Shown piece after piece: positions 1 through 9,007 of a stretch of 64,000 bases of DNA. The notes beneath the pieces are model-generated. The model had not been told where the DNA came from. It worked only from the letters and a program-made list of their open reading frames with translations, and did not search any database. A program made the position numbers and the translations under genes. The stretch is from Wielerella bovis (GTDB lineage Bacteria > Pseudomonadota > Gammaproteobacteria > Burkholderiales > Neisseriaceae): assembly GCF_022354465.1 (NCBI RefSeq), contig NZ_CP092361.1, forward strand, positions 248,001 through 312,000, written 5' to 3'. Position 1 is the stretch's first letter; every line of letters begins with the position of its first letter.

Positions 1-1
1 A

Positions 2-1501
2 CAATATGCAACTTTCCGTATTGCGCTCAAACCTGCGGCGATTTTAGCCAGTTGGGGCGTATTGGCAAGTGTTGGTTTACTCGGTATTTTCACCACGCTG
101 TTTTTGGGAATTGATTGGAAACTGGGTTTATTGATGGCAGCGATTGTGGGTTCAACCGATGCGGCTGCCGTGTTTTCTTTATTGCGTAACAGCGGCGTGC
201 GACTCAATCCGCGTATTCAAGCCACGTTGGAATTGGAAAGTGGTGTCAATGACCCGATGGCGATTTTGTTGGTTAGTATACTTATCAGCTTGATAACGCA
301 GCCTGAAAATACAACTTTTGCAAGCGCGTTTATCATGTTACTAAAACAACTCGGTTTGGGTTTGGTTGTAGGTATATTAGGTGGCAAAATCTTGGCGTGG
401 TTATTGGCGCGTATTCGTCTTGCCGAAGGGATGTATGCCTTAATGATTGCATCGGGTGGCGTAGCCTTGTTTGCCCTAACCAATATGACAGGAGGGAGCG
501 GTTTTTTGGCGGTCTATTTGGCAGGCGTATTGATTGGCAATGCACGCAATGCTTCTACCGAGCACGTTTTAACCGTGATGGACGGTTTGGCATGGTTGGC
601 ACAAGCTACCATGTTTTTGGTATTGGGTTTATTGGTTACGCCATCGCATTTGCTGGATAAAGCATGGGTAGCGTTGGCGATTGCCAGCTTCCTGATTTTG
701 GTTGCACGCCCAGTAGCCGTGTACACTTCTATCAAATGGTTCAAATATCGCCGTGCTGAAATTGCCTACATCAGTTGGGTAGGATTACGCGGTGCCGTTC
801 CCGTTACTTTGGCGATTATGCCGATGATGATGGGCGTAGAAAACGCACGATTTTTGTTTGATATTGCCTTTGCGGTGGTAATTTTATCGCTGCTGATTCA
901 AGGCACGACCATTCCCTATTTTGCCAAAAAATCGGGCATGACTTTGCCACCGCAGCCTGAACCTTTGGAAACCCGCGAACTTTGGTTAGCTGATAAATTA
1001 TCCGTTACCATGCAAGCCTTTCGCGTAGAAGAAAATTCGGAAGCCGTAAATAGCCACCCTTACGCCATGACACGCGATGCCCGTTTTTCAGGCTGCCGTT
1101 TATTTGTATTGGTACGCAATAATCAAACGATTAAAGTAGATTTCACGACACAAATGCAAGTCAATGATATAGCGTGGTACACCCTACCCGAAATACACGG
1201 TTCAGCCTTTGCACGACAATTTGCCGATGATTCAGGCAGCCTGAATGAACAACAATTCTATGGCGAATTTGAAGTTAATCCCAATGTAAAATTGAGTGAT
1301 TTAGCATTTATGTATGGCGTGCAAGCAGCGGAAGAAGACCGAGAAAAATCACTGGCTGATTTGTTTAGCGAACGATTTGGCGGTATTCCTGTGGCTGGCG
1401 ACCGAATTTATTTGGACAACTTTTGTTTAACTGTTAAAGTTTTAAATGAACAAGGCAAAATTCAATCGGTTGGTTTGAAAATGCCGAAAATAGCAGAATA
1501 G
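2..1501 (+). CDS. nhaP2: K+/H+ antiporter NhaP2 (CvrA family), 5' truncated by window edge
   Basis: Inner-membrane cation/proton antiporter of the CPA1 family. The reading frame is open from base 2, so the gene begins outside the window and a TTG at 62 is not the real start. Visible are about ten hydrophobic segments with the family core GSTDAAAVFSLL followed by LELESGVNDPMA, and later WVGLRGAVPVTLAI. After about residue 310 (counting from the TTG at 62) comes a soluble C-terminal regulatory region of about 170 residues with RFGGIPVAGDRIYL, typical of NhaP2/CvrA. About 500 residues are seen where the full protein usually has about 575. Family assignment is secure; K+ rather than Na+ specificity is inferred from the C-terminal domain. 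Confidence 0.88.
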   Translation, partial: QYATFRIALKPAAILASWGVLASVGLLGIFTTLFLGIDWKLGLLMAAIVGSTDAAAVFSLLRNSGVRLNPRIQATLELESGVNDPMAILLVSILISLITQPENTTFASAFIMLLKQLGLGLVVGILGGKILAWLLARIRLAEGMYALMIASGGVALFALTNMTGGSGFLAVYLAGVLIGNARNASTEHVLTVMDGLAWLAQATMFLVLGLLVTPSHLLDKAWVALAIASFLILVARPVAVYTSIKWFKYRRAEIAYISWVGLRGAVPVTLAIMPMMMGVENARFLFDIAFAVVILSLLIQGTTIPYFAKKSGMTLPPQPEPLETRELWLADKLSVTMQAFRVEENSEAVNSHPYAMTRDARFSGCRLFVLVRNNQTIKVDFTTQMQVNDIAWYTLPEIHGSAFARQFADDSGSLNEQQFYGEFEVNPNVKLSDLAFMYGVQAAEEDREKSLADLFSERFGGIPVAGDRIYLDNFCLTVKVLNEQGKIQSVGLKMPKIAE

Positions 1502-1561
1502 TAGGCTAAGGTTTTCAGGCTGTCTATCTACAATAGGCAGCCTGAAAACATAAAATCCCTG

Positions 1562-1567
1562 TATAAT
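1562..1567 (+). promoter_or_regulatory. -10 box of the rnpB promoter
   Basis: TATAAT followed by CCGCCG lies 7 bases before the predicted 5' end of the RNase P RNA. The same TATAATCCGCCG string occurs in the rpmB promoter near 31438. No good -35 box is visible; a DUS occupies the space. Confidence 0.65.
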
Positions 1568-1574
1568 CCGCCGT

Positions 1575-1930
1575 ACAGGTTGAACAGACAGTCGCCGCGT
1601 ATCACAAACATACGGGGAGGAAAGTCCGGGCTACACAGAGCAAAATGCCAGCTAACGGCTGGGCATGGTAACATGACGGAAAGTGGAACAGAAAGCAATA
1701 CCGCCGATGACGTGGCAACACGAACAGGTAAGGGTGAAAAGGTGCGGTAAGAGCGCACCGTGCAACTGGCAACAGTTCGCAGCAGGCTAAACCCCATTTG
1801 TAGCAAGACCAAACAGAACATATTGACGCTGCTCGCCGAGTGTTCGGGTAGGTTGCTTGAACGTACTGGTAACGGTACGTCTAGATGAATGACTGTCCAA
1901 CGACAGAACCCGGCTTATCGTTTAACCTGT
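1575..1930 (+). ncRNA. rnpB: RNase P RNA (class A)
   Basis: Catalytic RNA of RNase P, which removes tRNA 5' leaders. The universally conserved 5' core GGAGGAAAGTCCGGGCT (about 1615-1631) and the 3' core ACAGAACCCGGCTTATCG (1903-1920) are both present. The ends pair as stem P1: ACAGGTTGAAC at 1575-1585 with GTTTAACCTGT at 1920-1930, with one G-U pair. The length of about 356 nt fits a bacterial A-type molecule. A DUS hairpin terminator follows directly. No protein gene in this stretch is credible. Confidence 0.96.
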
Positions 1931-1944
1931 TTTTGTAGATTATT

Positions 1945-1976
1945 AGGCAGCCTGAAAACTTTTCAGGCTGCCTTTT
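1945..1976 (+). terminator. DUS inverted-pair terminator after rnpB
   Basis: Two DUS in inverted orientation form a 14-bp stem around a short loop and are followed by TTTT. This is a typical neisserial arrangement in which paired uptake sequences double as intrinsic terminators. Confidence 0.8.
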
Positions 1977-2103
1977 GTATATGAAAATAATCTGAAAAAC
2001 CATGTAAATCCAAAAGAAAAAGCAGCCTGAAAGCCATTATCAAATATACAAAATCCAGCAAAACTGTTATTCTAACAGCCTTTTTATTCAAGTTATTTTC
2101 TGA

Positions 2104-3459
2104 ATGTTTTATTTACAAACCCTTATCGCCTTTGTTTTCGCCATCGTGCTGTTGGTTGGCTTGCACGAATTAGGGCATCTGATTGTCGCTCGATTGTGCG
2201 GTATTAAAGTAATACGCTTTTCTATTGGTATCGGCAAACCGTTCTACACCAAAATCTGGCGCAATATTGAATGGAGTATCGCACCGATTCCACTTGGTGG
2301 CTACGTCAAAATGGTAGATACGCGCGAAGGTAAAGTTGCTGATGAAGATTTACCCTACGCTTTTGATAAACAACATCCGCTCAAACGTATTGCTGTGGTT
2401 GCCGCAGGGCCTCTGACTAATTTGGCTTTGGCGATTATTTTGTATGCTTTTAGTTTTGGTATAGGAGGTGTCAAAGAAACACGTCCTTATATTGGCACAC
2501 TAGACAGCCCGTCTATCGCCGCCAAAGCAGGTTTTCGTGAAGGTGATAAAATCATTAGTGTTAATGGCAAAGCTGTTAATACATTTAATGATGCCTACAT
2601 CAATATGGTAATGAATTTAGAGGCAGGGAAAGTCTTGGTACAAGTGGAGAATCCACAAGGGCAGCCTGAAACACGCACCATTGATGCAGTCGGTACACCT
2701 GAAGCACAAGCAGTTGCGACACGACAAGCTAGCATCGGTATTTCTCCTGTGAAATTGAGTGAATATATTGGCGAAGTTGTACCCAATAAAGCTGCCGCCA
2801 AAGCGGGCTTACAAAAAGGCGACCGCATCATTCGCATAGATGGTATGGATACGCCTAAATGGGAACAATGGGCAAAAATTGTGCGTGAAAATGCAGGAAG
2901 AAACTTGAAAGTCGTTTATGTGCGAAATGGTACAGAACACGAAACCATATTGATGCCTGATGCACACGAATTACCTGACCGCAGTCAAATTATTGGTCGT
3001 GCAGGAATTGCTCCTGCCATAGATGAAGCATGGCAGAAAAAAGTTCATCATGTATACTATCCCAATCTAGCGCAATCTATGCAACTGGGTTGGCAAAAAA
3101 TGGTGGATTATACCAATATCACACTCTCTTTCTTTGGCAAATTGATAACGGGTAACGCATCATTTGCCCATATTTCAGGGCCGATTACCATTGCCGAAGT
3201 AGCAGGGCATACTATACAAATTGGCTGGCAAAGTTATGTAGAATTTCTTGCACTTGTTAGCATCAGTTTGGGTGTGATGAATTTACTGCCAATACCTGTA
3301 TTAGACGGTGGACATTTGGTTTACTATACTGCTGAATTGATACGCGGCAAACCATTAAGCAAAACCATACAAGATATTGGTTTGCGAATTGGCGTAGCAG
3401 CATTGCTTACTATGATGATACTGGCATTTTTTAACGATATTACTCGCTTACTTGGATAA
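2104..3459 (+). CDS. rseP: RIP zinc metalloprotease RseP (site-2 protease)
   Basis: Intramembrane zinc protease of the S2P family, which cleaves anti-sigma factors and cleared signal peptides in the inner membrane. The zinc motif HELGH is at residues 21-25 in the first membrane helix, and the third ligand lies in LDGGH near residue 401. Two PDZ domains are recognisable, roughly residues 115-200 and 205-290, each with a KAGxxxGDxI core. The length of 451 aa is normal. The stop overlaps no coding region of bamA, which starts 4 bases later, so the two are probably co-transcribed. In N. meningitidis rseP follows dxr; here it follows rnpB. Confidence 0.95.
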   Translation: MFYLQTLIAFVFAIVLLVGLHELGHLIVARLCGIKVIRFSIGIGKPFYTKIWRNIEWSIAPIPLGGYVKMVDTREGKVADEDLPYAFDKQHPLKRIAVVAAGPLTNLALAIILYAFSFGIGGVKETRPYIGTLDSPSIAAKAGFREGDKIISVNGKAVNTFNDAYINMVMNLEAGKVLVQVENPQGQPETRTIDAVGTPEAQAVATRQASIGISPVKLSEYIGEVVPNKAAAKAGLQKGDRIIRIDGMDTPKWEQWAKIVRENAGRNLKVVYVRNGTEHETILMPDAHELPDRSQIIGRAGIAPAIDEAWQKKVHHVYYPNLAQSMQLGWQKMVDYTNITLSFFGKLITGNASFAHISGPITIAEVAGHTIQIGWQSYVEFLALVSISLGVMNLLPIPVLDGGHLVYYTAELIRGKPLSKTIQDIGLRIGVAALLTMMILAFFNDITRLLG

Positions 3460-3463
3460 TACA

Positions 3464-5995
3464 ATGAAACTAAACAAAACTACTGTTGCAACCTTATTTG
3501 CATTAGGTATTACAACCCCAGCTTTTGCGGAAGATTTCACCATTAGCGATGTTCGCGTGGAAGGCGAACAACATACTTCTGAAGCCACCGTGCGTTCATT
3601 GCTGCCTGTAAAAGAGGGTAGCCAATTTACCGATGAAGTAGGCGAAAATATTATCCGTAGTCTGCATGCAAGCGGTTTTTATGAAAATGTGTTGCTGGAA
3701 CAAAATGGTAACCAACTGATTGTTACCGTCAAAGAGCGACCCATCATCAGTGATTTGATTATTAAAGGTACAAAAATTTTGCCCAATGCAGCCATTAAGA
3801 AACAAATGGCAGGGGTAAAAGCCAGCAAAGCAAGCAGTGATGAAGAACTGGTTAGCGGTAGAACCGAAGAGGGGCAAGATGAGCGACTGGCAAACTTTGA
3901 AAATGAAGCGACTTACAATACTTCGCAAGCATTGGCAGCTGCAGGTTTAGCAAAAGGTGATTTTTTCAGCCAAGAAGCATTGGTTCGTGCTTTGCGTGCT
4001 TTGGATGGCGCGTACAAAGAACAAGGCAAGAACAATGTCAAAATTACGCCAGAAGTACAGGAATTGGCTCGCAATCGTGTAGCAGTACTGATTAATGTGG
4101 ACGAAGGTGAAACCACACGTGTCAGACAAATTGATTTTGAAGGCAATGAGAATTTTTCAGACTATCGTTTAAATCGTGTAATCGGTTTAACTGATGGGAC
4201 ATTGTTCTCATGGGCAACGAGAAGTGATGTTTTCTCATGGGAAAAATTTAGCCGTGATAAAGAACGCTTGGAAAGTTTTTACTATGACAAAGGTTTCTTT
4301 GATTTCAAGGTGGATTTTGAAGATGTAAAACGCCAGTTGAATGAAGATAAGACCCGTGAAAGTGTAACGATTCAAGTACACGAAGGCGAAAAATTCTATT
4401 GGGGCAATGTCAAAATTGTTGGCGATAACAAAGATGTGCCATTAGAAAATTTGGAAAAGCATCTGAGTAAACTCAAAGAAGGTCGTTTGAGTAACATGGA
4501 TCGCTTGAAAGAGGCAATGGCGCGTATTCGTTTAGAATTGCAATCAGCAGGTTATGCCAATGCGCAAGTAAGCAGTGAGGCAGCTCGCCGTGTAGAAAAT
4601 GGCAAAAATATTGCTGATATTACCGTGTTTATTACCCCTGGTAACCGAGTTGCTGTGCGTCAAATCACCATTAAAGGCAATAACAGAACGCGTGATGAGG
4701 TCATTCGCCGTGAATTGCGTCAAATGGAAGCAGCAACATTTGACCAATTTAAACTTGCACGTTCTTCGCAGCGTTTAAGTCAGTTAGGCTATTTTGAAGA
4801 TGTGCAAATTGCCAGCAGAACACTGCCTGAAAATGAACAACAAGTAGATGTGGATGTTACAGTAAAAGAGCGACGTACTGGTAGTATCAATGCTTCGGCT
4901 GGTTGGTCGCAAGATGATGGCTTGGTGTTAGCGGGTAGTATGGCGCAAGATAATTTGTTTGGTACAGGTAAATCTGCTGCATTAAGTCTATCACGCAGTA
5001 AAGTATCACAATTAGTAAATCTGTCATTTACTGAACCCTATTTTACCAATGATGGGGTTAGTATGACTTATAACGTATTTGGTTCAAAGTATGACCCATC
5101 TAAATCCAATACCAATACACGCAACTATCGCATGGTGCGTTATGGTGGACAAGCAATGATGGGTGTACCCATTACCGAATATGACCGTGTTAATGTTGGT
5201 TTAGGTGTGGAACATATGGGCATTACCTTGTTCAATAACCCTCCCTATCGTTACCAACGTTATGTAGACCAAAATGGTCGAAATAACTGGATTTATAAAG
5301 GCTTGTTAAGTTGGTATCGCAATACCACTGACGATGGATTCTGGCCAACACGCGGTTACAATACCAATGTAACAGGTGAAATCGGTTTGCCAGGAAGTGG
5401 TTTGCAATACTATATGTTGGGTCATCAACAAACATGGTATTTCCCAATCAGTAAACACTTTACATTGATGCTAAATGGTCAAGTGGGCTATAGTGGTAGT
5501 TATGGCAAAACCAAAGAAGTGCCATTTATGTATATGCAATCAGGTGGTGGTTTAGGTTCGGTTCGTGGTTACCAAAGCGGTTCTTTGGGACCAAAAGTAT
5601 ATGACTATGACCCATCATCTAATACCTTTACTGATATTGAACGATACGGTGGTACATATTCTGCCAATGCTAATGCAGAATTGCTGTTCCCTTTCCCTGG
5701 CGTCAAAAACAGCCGTGCTGTGCGTTTGAGTTTGTTTGCTGATGCAGGCAGTGTGTGGGACGGTAAAACGTATACGCCAGCCATGTATTCAAGCAGCAAC
5801 CCTTATGGCAGTAACCAATTCTACAAAACCGACCACAAATCTTCGTTTAAAAATGAATTGCGTTATTCCGCGGGTGCGGCATTCACATGGATTTCACCCG
5901 TAGGTCCAATTAAATTGAGCTATGCGTATCCATTGAAGAAAAAAGACGAAGACCAAATCCAACGTTTCCAATTCCAGTTGGGTACGGTATTCTAA
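3464..5995 (+). CDS. bamA: Outer membrane assembly factor BamA (Omp85)
   Basis: Central component of the BAM complex, which folds beta-barrel proteins into the outer membrane. ATG at 3464 is chosen over an upstream TTG because it starts a clean signal peptide ending AFA before EDF, at about residue 22. Five POTRA domains cover about residues 23-470, followed by a 16-strand barrel with the VRGYxSGSLGPK loop motif and the terminal FQFQLGTVF with C-terminal Phe. At 843 aa it is about 45 residues longer than the N. meningitidis protein; an acidic insertion of about 38 residues sits near residues 115-155, around POTRA2. It follows rseP and precedes skp and lpxD, the usual neisserial order. Confidence 0.96.
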   Translation: MKLNKTTVATLFALGITTPAFAEDFTISDVRVEGEQHTSEATVRSLLPVKEGSQFTDEVGENIIRSLHASGFYENVLLEQNGNQLIVTVKERPIISDLIIKGTKILPNAAIKKQMAGVKASKASSDEELVSGRTEEGQDERLANFENEATYNTSQALAAAGLAKGDFFSQEALVRALRALDGAYKEQGKNNVKITPEVQELARNRVAVLINVDEGETTRVRQIDFEGNENFSDYRLNRVIGLTDGTLFSWATRSDVFSWEKFSRDKERLESFYYDKGFFDFKVDFEDVKRQLNEDKTRESVTIQVHEGEKFYWGNVKIVGDNKDVPLENLEKHLSKLKEGRLSNMDRLKEAMARIRLELQSAGYANAQVSSEAARRVENGKNIADITVFITPGNRVAVRQITIKGNNRTRDEVIRRELRQMEAATFDQFKLARSSQRLSQLGYFEDVQIASRTLPENEQQVDVDVTVKERRTGSINASAGWSQDDGLVLAGSMAQDNLFGTGKSAALSLSRSKVSQLVNLSFTEPYFTNDGVSMTYNVFGSKYDPSKSNTNTRNYRMVRYGGQAMMGVPITEYDRVNVGLGVEHMGITLFNNPPYRYQRYVDQNGRNNWIYKGLLSWYRNTTDDGFWPTRGYNTNVTGEIGLPGSGLQYYMLGHQQTWYFPISKHFTLMLNGQVGYSGSYGKTKEVPFMYMQSGGGLGSVRGYQSGSLGPKVYDYDPSSNTFTDIERYGGTYSANANAELLFPFPGVKNSRAVRLSLFADAGSVWDGKTYTPAMYSSSNPYGSNQFYKTDHKSSFKNELRYSAGAAFTWISPVGPIKLSYAYPLKKKDEDQIQRFQFQLGTVF

Positions 5996-6070
5996 CAAGG
6001 CAGCCTGAAAAAAGGGGATGGTTTATATTAACCCATTCCCTACCCTAAAATGACTCTTAATATGAGAAGT

Positions 6071-6568
6071 ATGATGAAAAACCAAACCATTAAAATGTTA
6101 AGCGCAGCTATATTATTGACAAGCAGCCTGAATGCCGCAGCTGAAATGAAATTGGGTTACGTCAATCCAGAGCGTGTTTACACTGAAACCCAAGCAGCAC
6201 GTCGTATTGAAGCTCGTTTGCAACAAGAGTTTAGCGTACAACAACAAGCTTTAACCCAATTGCAACAAGAAGGTGTAGAGCTACGAACTCGGATTGCCAA
6301 AAGCAAAAATGCTAATGAACGCAAACGTTTAGAAGCACAACTGGAAGAAAAAGCACAACAATATCGTGTTGCATCAGCACGTTTATCCGAAGAGTTTAGC
6401 TTGGTACGCAACGAAGAGTTTGCTGCTTTGCAAAATAATGCCAATGCCATCATCAAAAACATTGCCGAAAAAGAAAAATACGATTTAATCGTGCAAGAAG
6501 CTGTATTTGTTACGCGCAAATACGATATTACCGACCGCGTGATTAAATTGCTGGACGAAATCAAATAA
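6071..6568 (+). CDS. skp: Periplasmic chaperone Skp (OmpH family)
   Basis: Periplasmic holdase that escorts unfolded outer-membrane proteins to BamA. The N-terminal signal sequence ends near NAAA before EMKLGYVNPERVY, and the rest is the long alpha-helical, Gln/Glu/Arg-rich tentacle region typical of Skp/OmpH, ending with a KYDLIVQEAVFV segment. The position right after bamA supports the call. The start is uncertain: in-frame ATGs occur at 6050, 6062, 6071 and 6074, and none has a clear Shine-Dalgarno; 6071/6074 give the best signal peptide. Confidence 0.9.
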   Translation: MMKNQTIKMLSAAILLTSSLNAAAEMKLGYVNPERVYTETQAARRIEARLQQEFSVQQQALTQLQQEGVELRTRIAKSKNANERKRLEAQLEEKAQQYRVASARLSEEFSLVRNEEFAALQNNANAIIKNIAEKEKYDLIVQEAVFVTRKYDITDRVIKLLDEIK

Positions 6569-6601
6569 TTTCAGGCTGCATCACAGCCCTATTTTCTATA
6601 C

Positions 6602-6638
6602 AGGCAGCCTGAAAAATTCAATTATTTTCAGGCTGCCT
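6602..6638. terminator. DUS inverted pair between skp and lpxD
   Basis: An AGGCAGCCTGAA copy at 6602 and its inverse at 6627-6638 form a 12-bp stem. No strong U-run follows, so termination may be weak. Confidence 0.45.
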
Positions 6639-6701
6639 TAATCTTAATTCATATATTCATATTTTGGCATAAAAAGTAGCCTGAAAACACAAGGAAAAAT
6701 A

Positions 6702-7730
6702 ATGTTTACCCTATCCCAAATCACAGAAAAACTCGGTGGCGAATGGCGTGGCGAAAATATTACCGTAACCGCCATCGCCCCCGCATCACGCGCCCAAACC
6801 AATGAAATCACTTTTTTAGCCAACCCCAAATACAAACAAGAAGTAACCGACAGCGCAGCAGGCGCAATCATCGTATCGGCAAAAACAGCAGATTTATTCC
6901 CCGAACGTAATGTGATTATCGCGCCAGACCCCTATTTGTATTTTGCCAAAGTCGCACGCTTATTCCACCCGATTGTGGCGGCGCGTGGCGGTGTGCATCC
7001 AACCGCTGTGATTGAACCATCTGCCGTTGTACCCACAAGTTGCGAAATTGGTGCGAACGTGTACATCGGCGCAAATACGGTGCTGGGCGAACGTTGCCGA
7101 ATTCTGGCAAATTCGGTGGTGGAACACGATTGCGTGTTGGGCAACGATTGCTTTTTACACCCCAATGTAACCGTATATTTCGGTTGCACATTGGGGTATC
7201 GCGTGGAATTGCATTCAGGCTGCGTGATTGGTGCGGACGGATTTGGTTTGGCATTTTCAGGCAGCGATTGGTTTAAAATTCCGCAAACTGGTGGCGTTAC
7301 CTTGGGCGATGATGTGGAAATCGGCTCCAATACCAATATTGACCGCGGCGCGATGTCGGATACAATAGTGGGACGTGGCACAAAAATTGATAACCAAGTC
7401 CAAATCGCACACAATTGCAAAGTTGGCGAACATACGGTTATCGCGGCGCAAACAGGGATTTCAGGCAGCACGGAAATCGGTAGTTATTGCGTGATTGGCG
7501 GTGGCGTGGGAACGGTGGGACACATCACGATTGCCGATAAAACCAATATTGGCGGCGGAACAAATATCACGCACAGCATTAAGGAAAGTGGTCAGCATTA
7601 TGCTTCCATTTTCCCGATGCAAACTTATAAAGAATGGGTACGCAACGGCGTGCATATCAATCATTTGCATGAAATGCACAAACGTATCAAAGCTTTGGAA
7701 GCGAAATTGGCAGAGCAGGGCGCAGAATAA
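6702..7730 (+). CDS. lpxD: UDP-3-O-acylglucosamine N-acyltransferase LpxD
   Basis: Third step of lipid A synthesis: transfers a 3-hydroxyacyl chain from ACP to UDP-3-O-acylglucosamine. The N-terminal uridine-binding domain (about 1-100) contains FLANPKY, and a left-handed beta-helix of hexapeptide repeats follows (about 105-300). The probable catalytic His is H237 in AHNCKVGEH. The start has AAGGA upstream. 342 aa is normal. In Neisseria, fabZ and lpxA follow; here they do not, and a small membrane protein and repeats come next. Confidence 0.96.
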   Translation: MFTLSQITEKLGGEWRGENITVTAIAPASRAQTNEITFLANPKYKQEVTDSAAGAIIVSAKTADLFPERNVIIAPDPYLYFAKVARLFHPIVAARGGVHPTAVIEPSAVVPTSCEIGANVYIGANTVLGERCRILANSVVEHDCVLGNDCFLHPNVTVYFGCTLGYRVELHSGCVIGADGFGLAFSGSDWFKIPQTGGVTLGDDVEIGSNTNIDRGAMSDTIVGRGTKIDNQVQIAHNCKVGEHTVIAAQTGISGSTEIGSYCVIGGGVGTVGHITIADKTNIGGGTNITHSIKESGQHYASIFPMQTYKEWVRNGVHINHLHEMHKRIKALEAKLAEQGAE

Positions 7731-7794
7731 TTTTTCAAGGTTGAAACTTTTGCAAAATCTATTTAGGCAGCCTGAAAAATATAAAGGATTGATT

Positions 7795-8019
7795 ATGTGG
7801 CATATTGTCGCCATTGGTTATATTTTTGTAACTTTTATGTTTTCCATCGCACAAGGCAGCATCGCGCGAATTTTGATTTATTTGGTCTTTTGGACGATTT
7901 TACCCACCTTGTTTGCTTTTTGGGTCGCCATAACACGGCGGCGCAATAAATTGATGAAACAACAGGAATTGTTGGAACATCAACAAAAATACGCCTCAAC
8001 GCAGCCTGAAAATAAATAA
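7795..8019 (+). CDS. Small two-helix membrane protein, unknown function
   Basis: A 74-residue protein beginning MWHIVAIGYIF, with two predicted membrane helices (about 3-20 and 24-45) and a charged C-terminal tail RRRNKLMKQQELLEHQQKY. ATG 7795 has AAAGGA about 8 bases upstream. A DUS contributes the C-terminal TQPEN codons. I do not recognise the family. It occupies the place where fabZ would stand in Neisseria. Confidence 0.6.
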   Translation: MWHIVAIGYIFVTFMFSIAQGSIARILIYLVFWTILPTLFAFWVAITRRRNKLMKQQELLEHQQKYASTQPENK

Positions 8020-8095
8020 ACCAATCAAATAGGCAGCCTGAAAACTTTTCAGGCTGAAACCTTTGCAAAACTGCGGAAACTTTTAAATCGCCGTC

Positions 8096-8181
8096 ATTCC
8101 CGCGCAGGCGGGAATCCACTTTTAACTTTAAGAAACAAAAGTTTGTTTAACTCAACGTTGGATTCCCGCCTGCGCGGGAAT
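8096..8181. repeat. dRS3-like inverted pair (NIME-type element)
   Basis: Two 20-bp palindromes of the dRS3 form ATTCCC-N8-GGGAAT lie at 8096-8115 and 8162-8181 in inverted orientation around a 46-bp spacer. Flanking GGATTCC/GGAATCC bases are also mirrored. From memory, dRS3 are the 20-bp units of neisserial intergenic mosaic elements. Confidence 0.85.
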
Positions 8182-8278
8182 GGCGATATTGGTAGTTTTG
8201 CAAAAGTTTCAGGCTGCCTATTTTCAAACCATACAATCATGTTTCCTATTGGTTAAAACTAGATTATATTTCCACCCA

Positions 8279-8307
8279 TTGTTTTAACTATTGGTTATCA
8301 TTATAAT
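8279..8307 (+). promoter_or_regulatory. Promoter of doxX
   Basis: TTGTTT at 8279-8284 and TATAAT at 8302-8307 are separated by 17 bases. This places the transcript start near 8314, upstream of ATG 8339 and downstream of an alternative upstream ATG at 8291. Confidence 0.7.
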
Positions 8308-8338
8308 CCGTTCTTTCTTTAACAACACACACAACATC

Positions 8339-8779
8339 ATGATGAAACAACCATTAAACAAATTTGAACCCTACGCTTTTTTATTGGCGCGTATTTTGAT
8401 TGGCTATATGTTTTTGCTGCACGGCACGGCAAAATTCTTTGAATTTCCGCTGTCCATGACCGATGGCAACGGCAGCGTACCTTTGTTTTCGCAATACGGT
8501 TTGGCAGGGATGTTAGAAATTGTTGGCGGCATATTGTTTATACTCGGCTGTTTCACGCGTTCAGTCGCGTTTGTGCTATCGGGCATGATGGCTTTCGCGT
8601 ATTTTGTGGTACACGGCGGCAATCCCTTGTTACCTATGCTGAACGAAGGCGAAGGTGCTGCTTTGTATTCATTGGTATTTTTGTTATTTGTCTTCACAGG
8701 CGCAGGCAAAATTTCGGTGGATAATCTCATCAGCCAAAAAATCCATCCATCGGATTTCAGGCAGCCTTACAGTACATGA
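8339..8779 (+). CDS. DoxX family membrane protein
   Basis: Small four-helix membrane protein of the DoxX/SURF4-like family, sometimes linked to thiol or redox stress functions. The LARILIGYMFLLHGTAKFF opening, then GMLEIVGGILFILGCFTR and GGNPLLPMLNEGEGAALYSL, are typical. The start at 8339 or 8342 (adjacent ATGs) is chosen because a good promoter lies at 8279-8307. The C-terminus FRQPYST is encoded by a DUS and by the left arm of a large hairpin that also supplies the stop codon. Confidence 0.85.
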   Translation: MMKQPLNKFEPYAFLLARILIGYMFLLHGTAKFFEFPLSMTDGNGSVPLFSQYGLAGMLEIVGGILFILGCFTRSVAFVLSGMMAFAYFVVHGGNPLLPMLNEGEGAALYSLVFLLFVFTGAGKISVDNLISQKIHPSDFRQPYST

Positions 8780-8889
8780 CAAAAACTTTGGGTTGCCTGA
8801 AACCTGTTCCCTCCCCCGTTGGAGACGGGGGAGGGAACAGGTTAGTGGTAACTTCAAAAAAATTGTCGTGTACTGTAAGGCAGCCTGAA
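8756..8889. repeat. Large nested inverted repeat between doxX and the M48 gene
   Basis: Outer arms 8756-8782 and 8863-8889 match at 25 of 27 positions, with a DUS at each outer end. Inside lies a second palindrome (8801-8843), a perfect 19-bp stem with a 5-nt loop, containing the G-rich CCCTCCCCC/GGGGGAGGG unit also seen near 48-55 kb. The whole could fold as a hairpin of about 130 nt and may terminate the convergent genes. Confidence 0.85.
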
Positions 8890-9007
8890 AACGCCGTATC
8901 AACTATTTAATGATATAAATTAAATACTTATATCTATCTTTTACTATGCTGTATTTTCAGGCTGCATAAATGAAAGGCAGCCTGAAAATTTTATCTCCAT
9001 ACAGCGG

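Noticed and set aside
1528..1821. Open frame on the minus strand over the rnpB region
   Set aside because: Lies on the RNase P RNA gene.
8061..8075. ACCTTTGCAAAA motifs as complete IS5-type elements (also near 30670 and 37659)
   Set aside because: Only isolated end-like motifs are seen; there is no transposase gene anywhere in the window.
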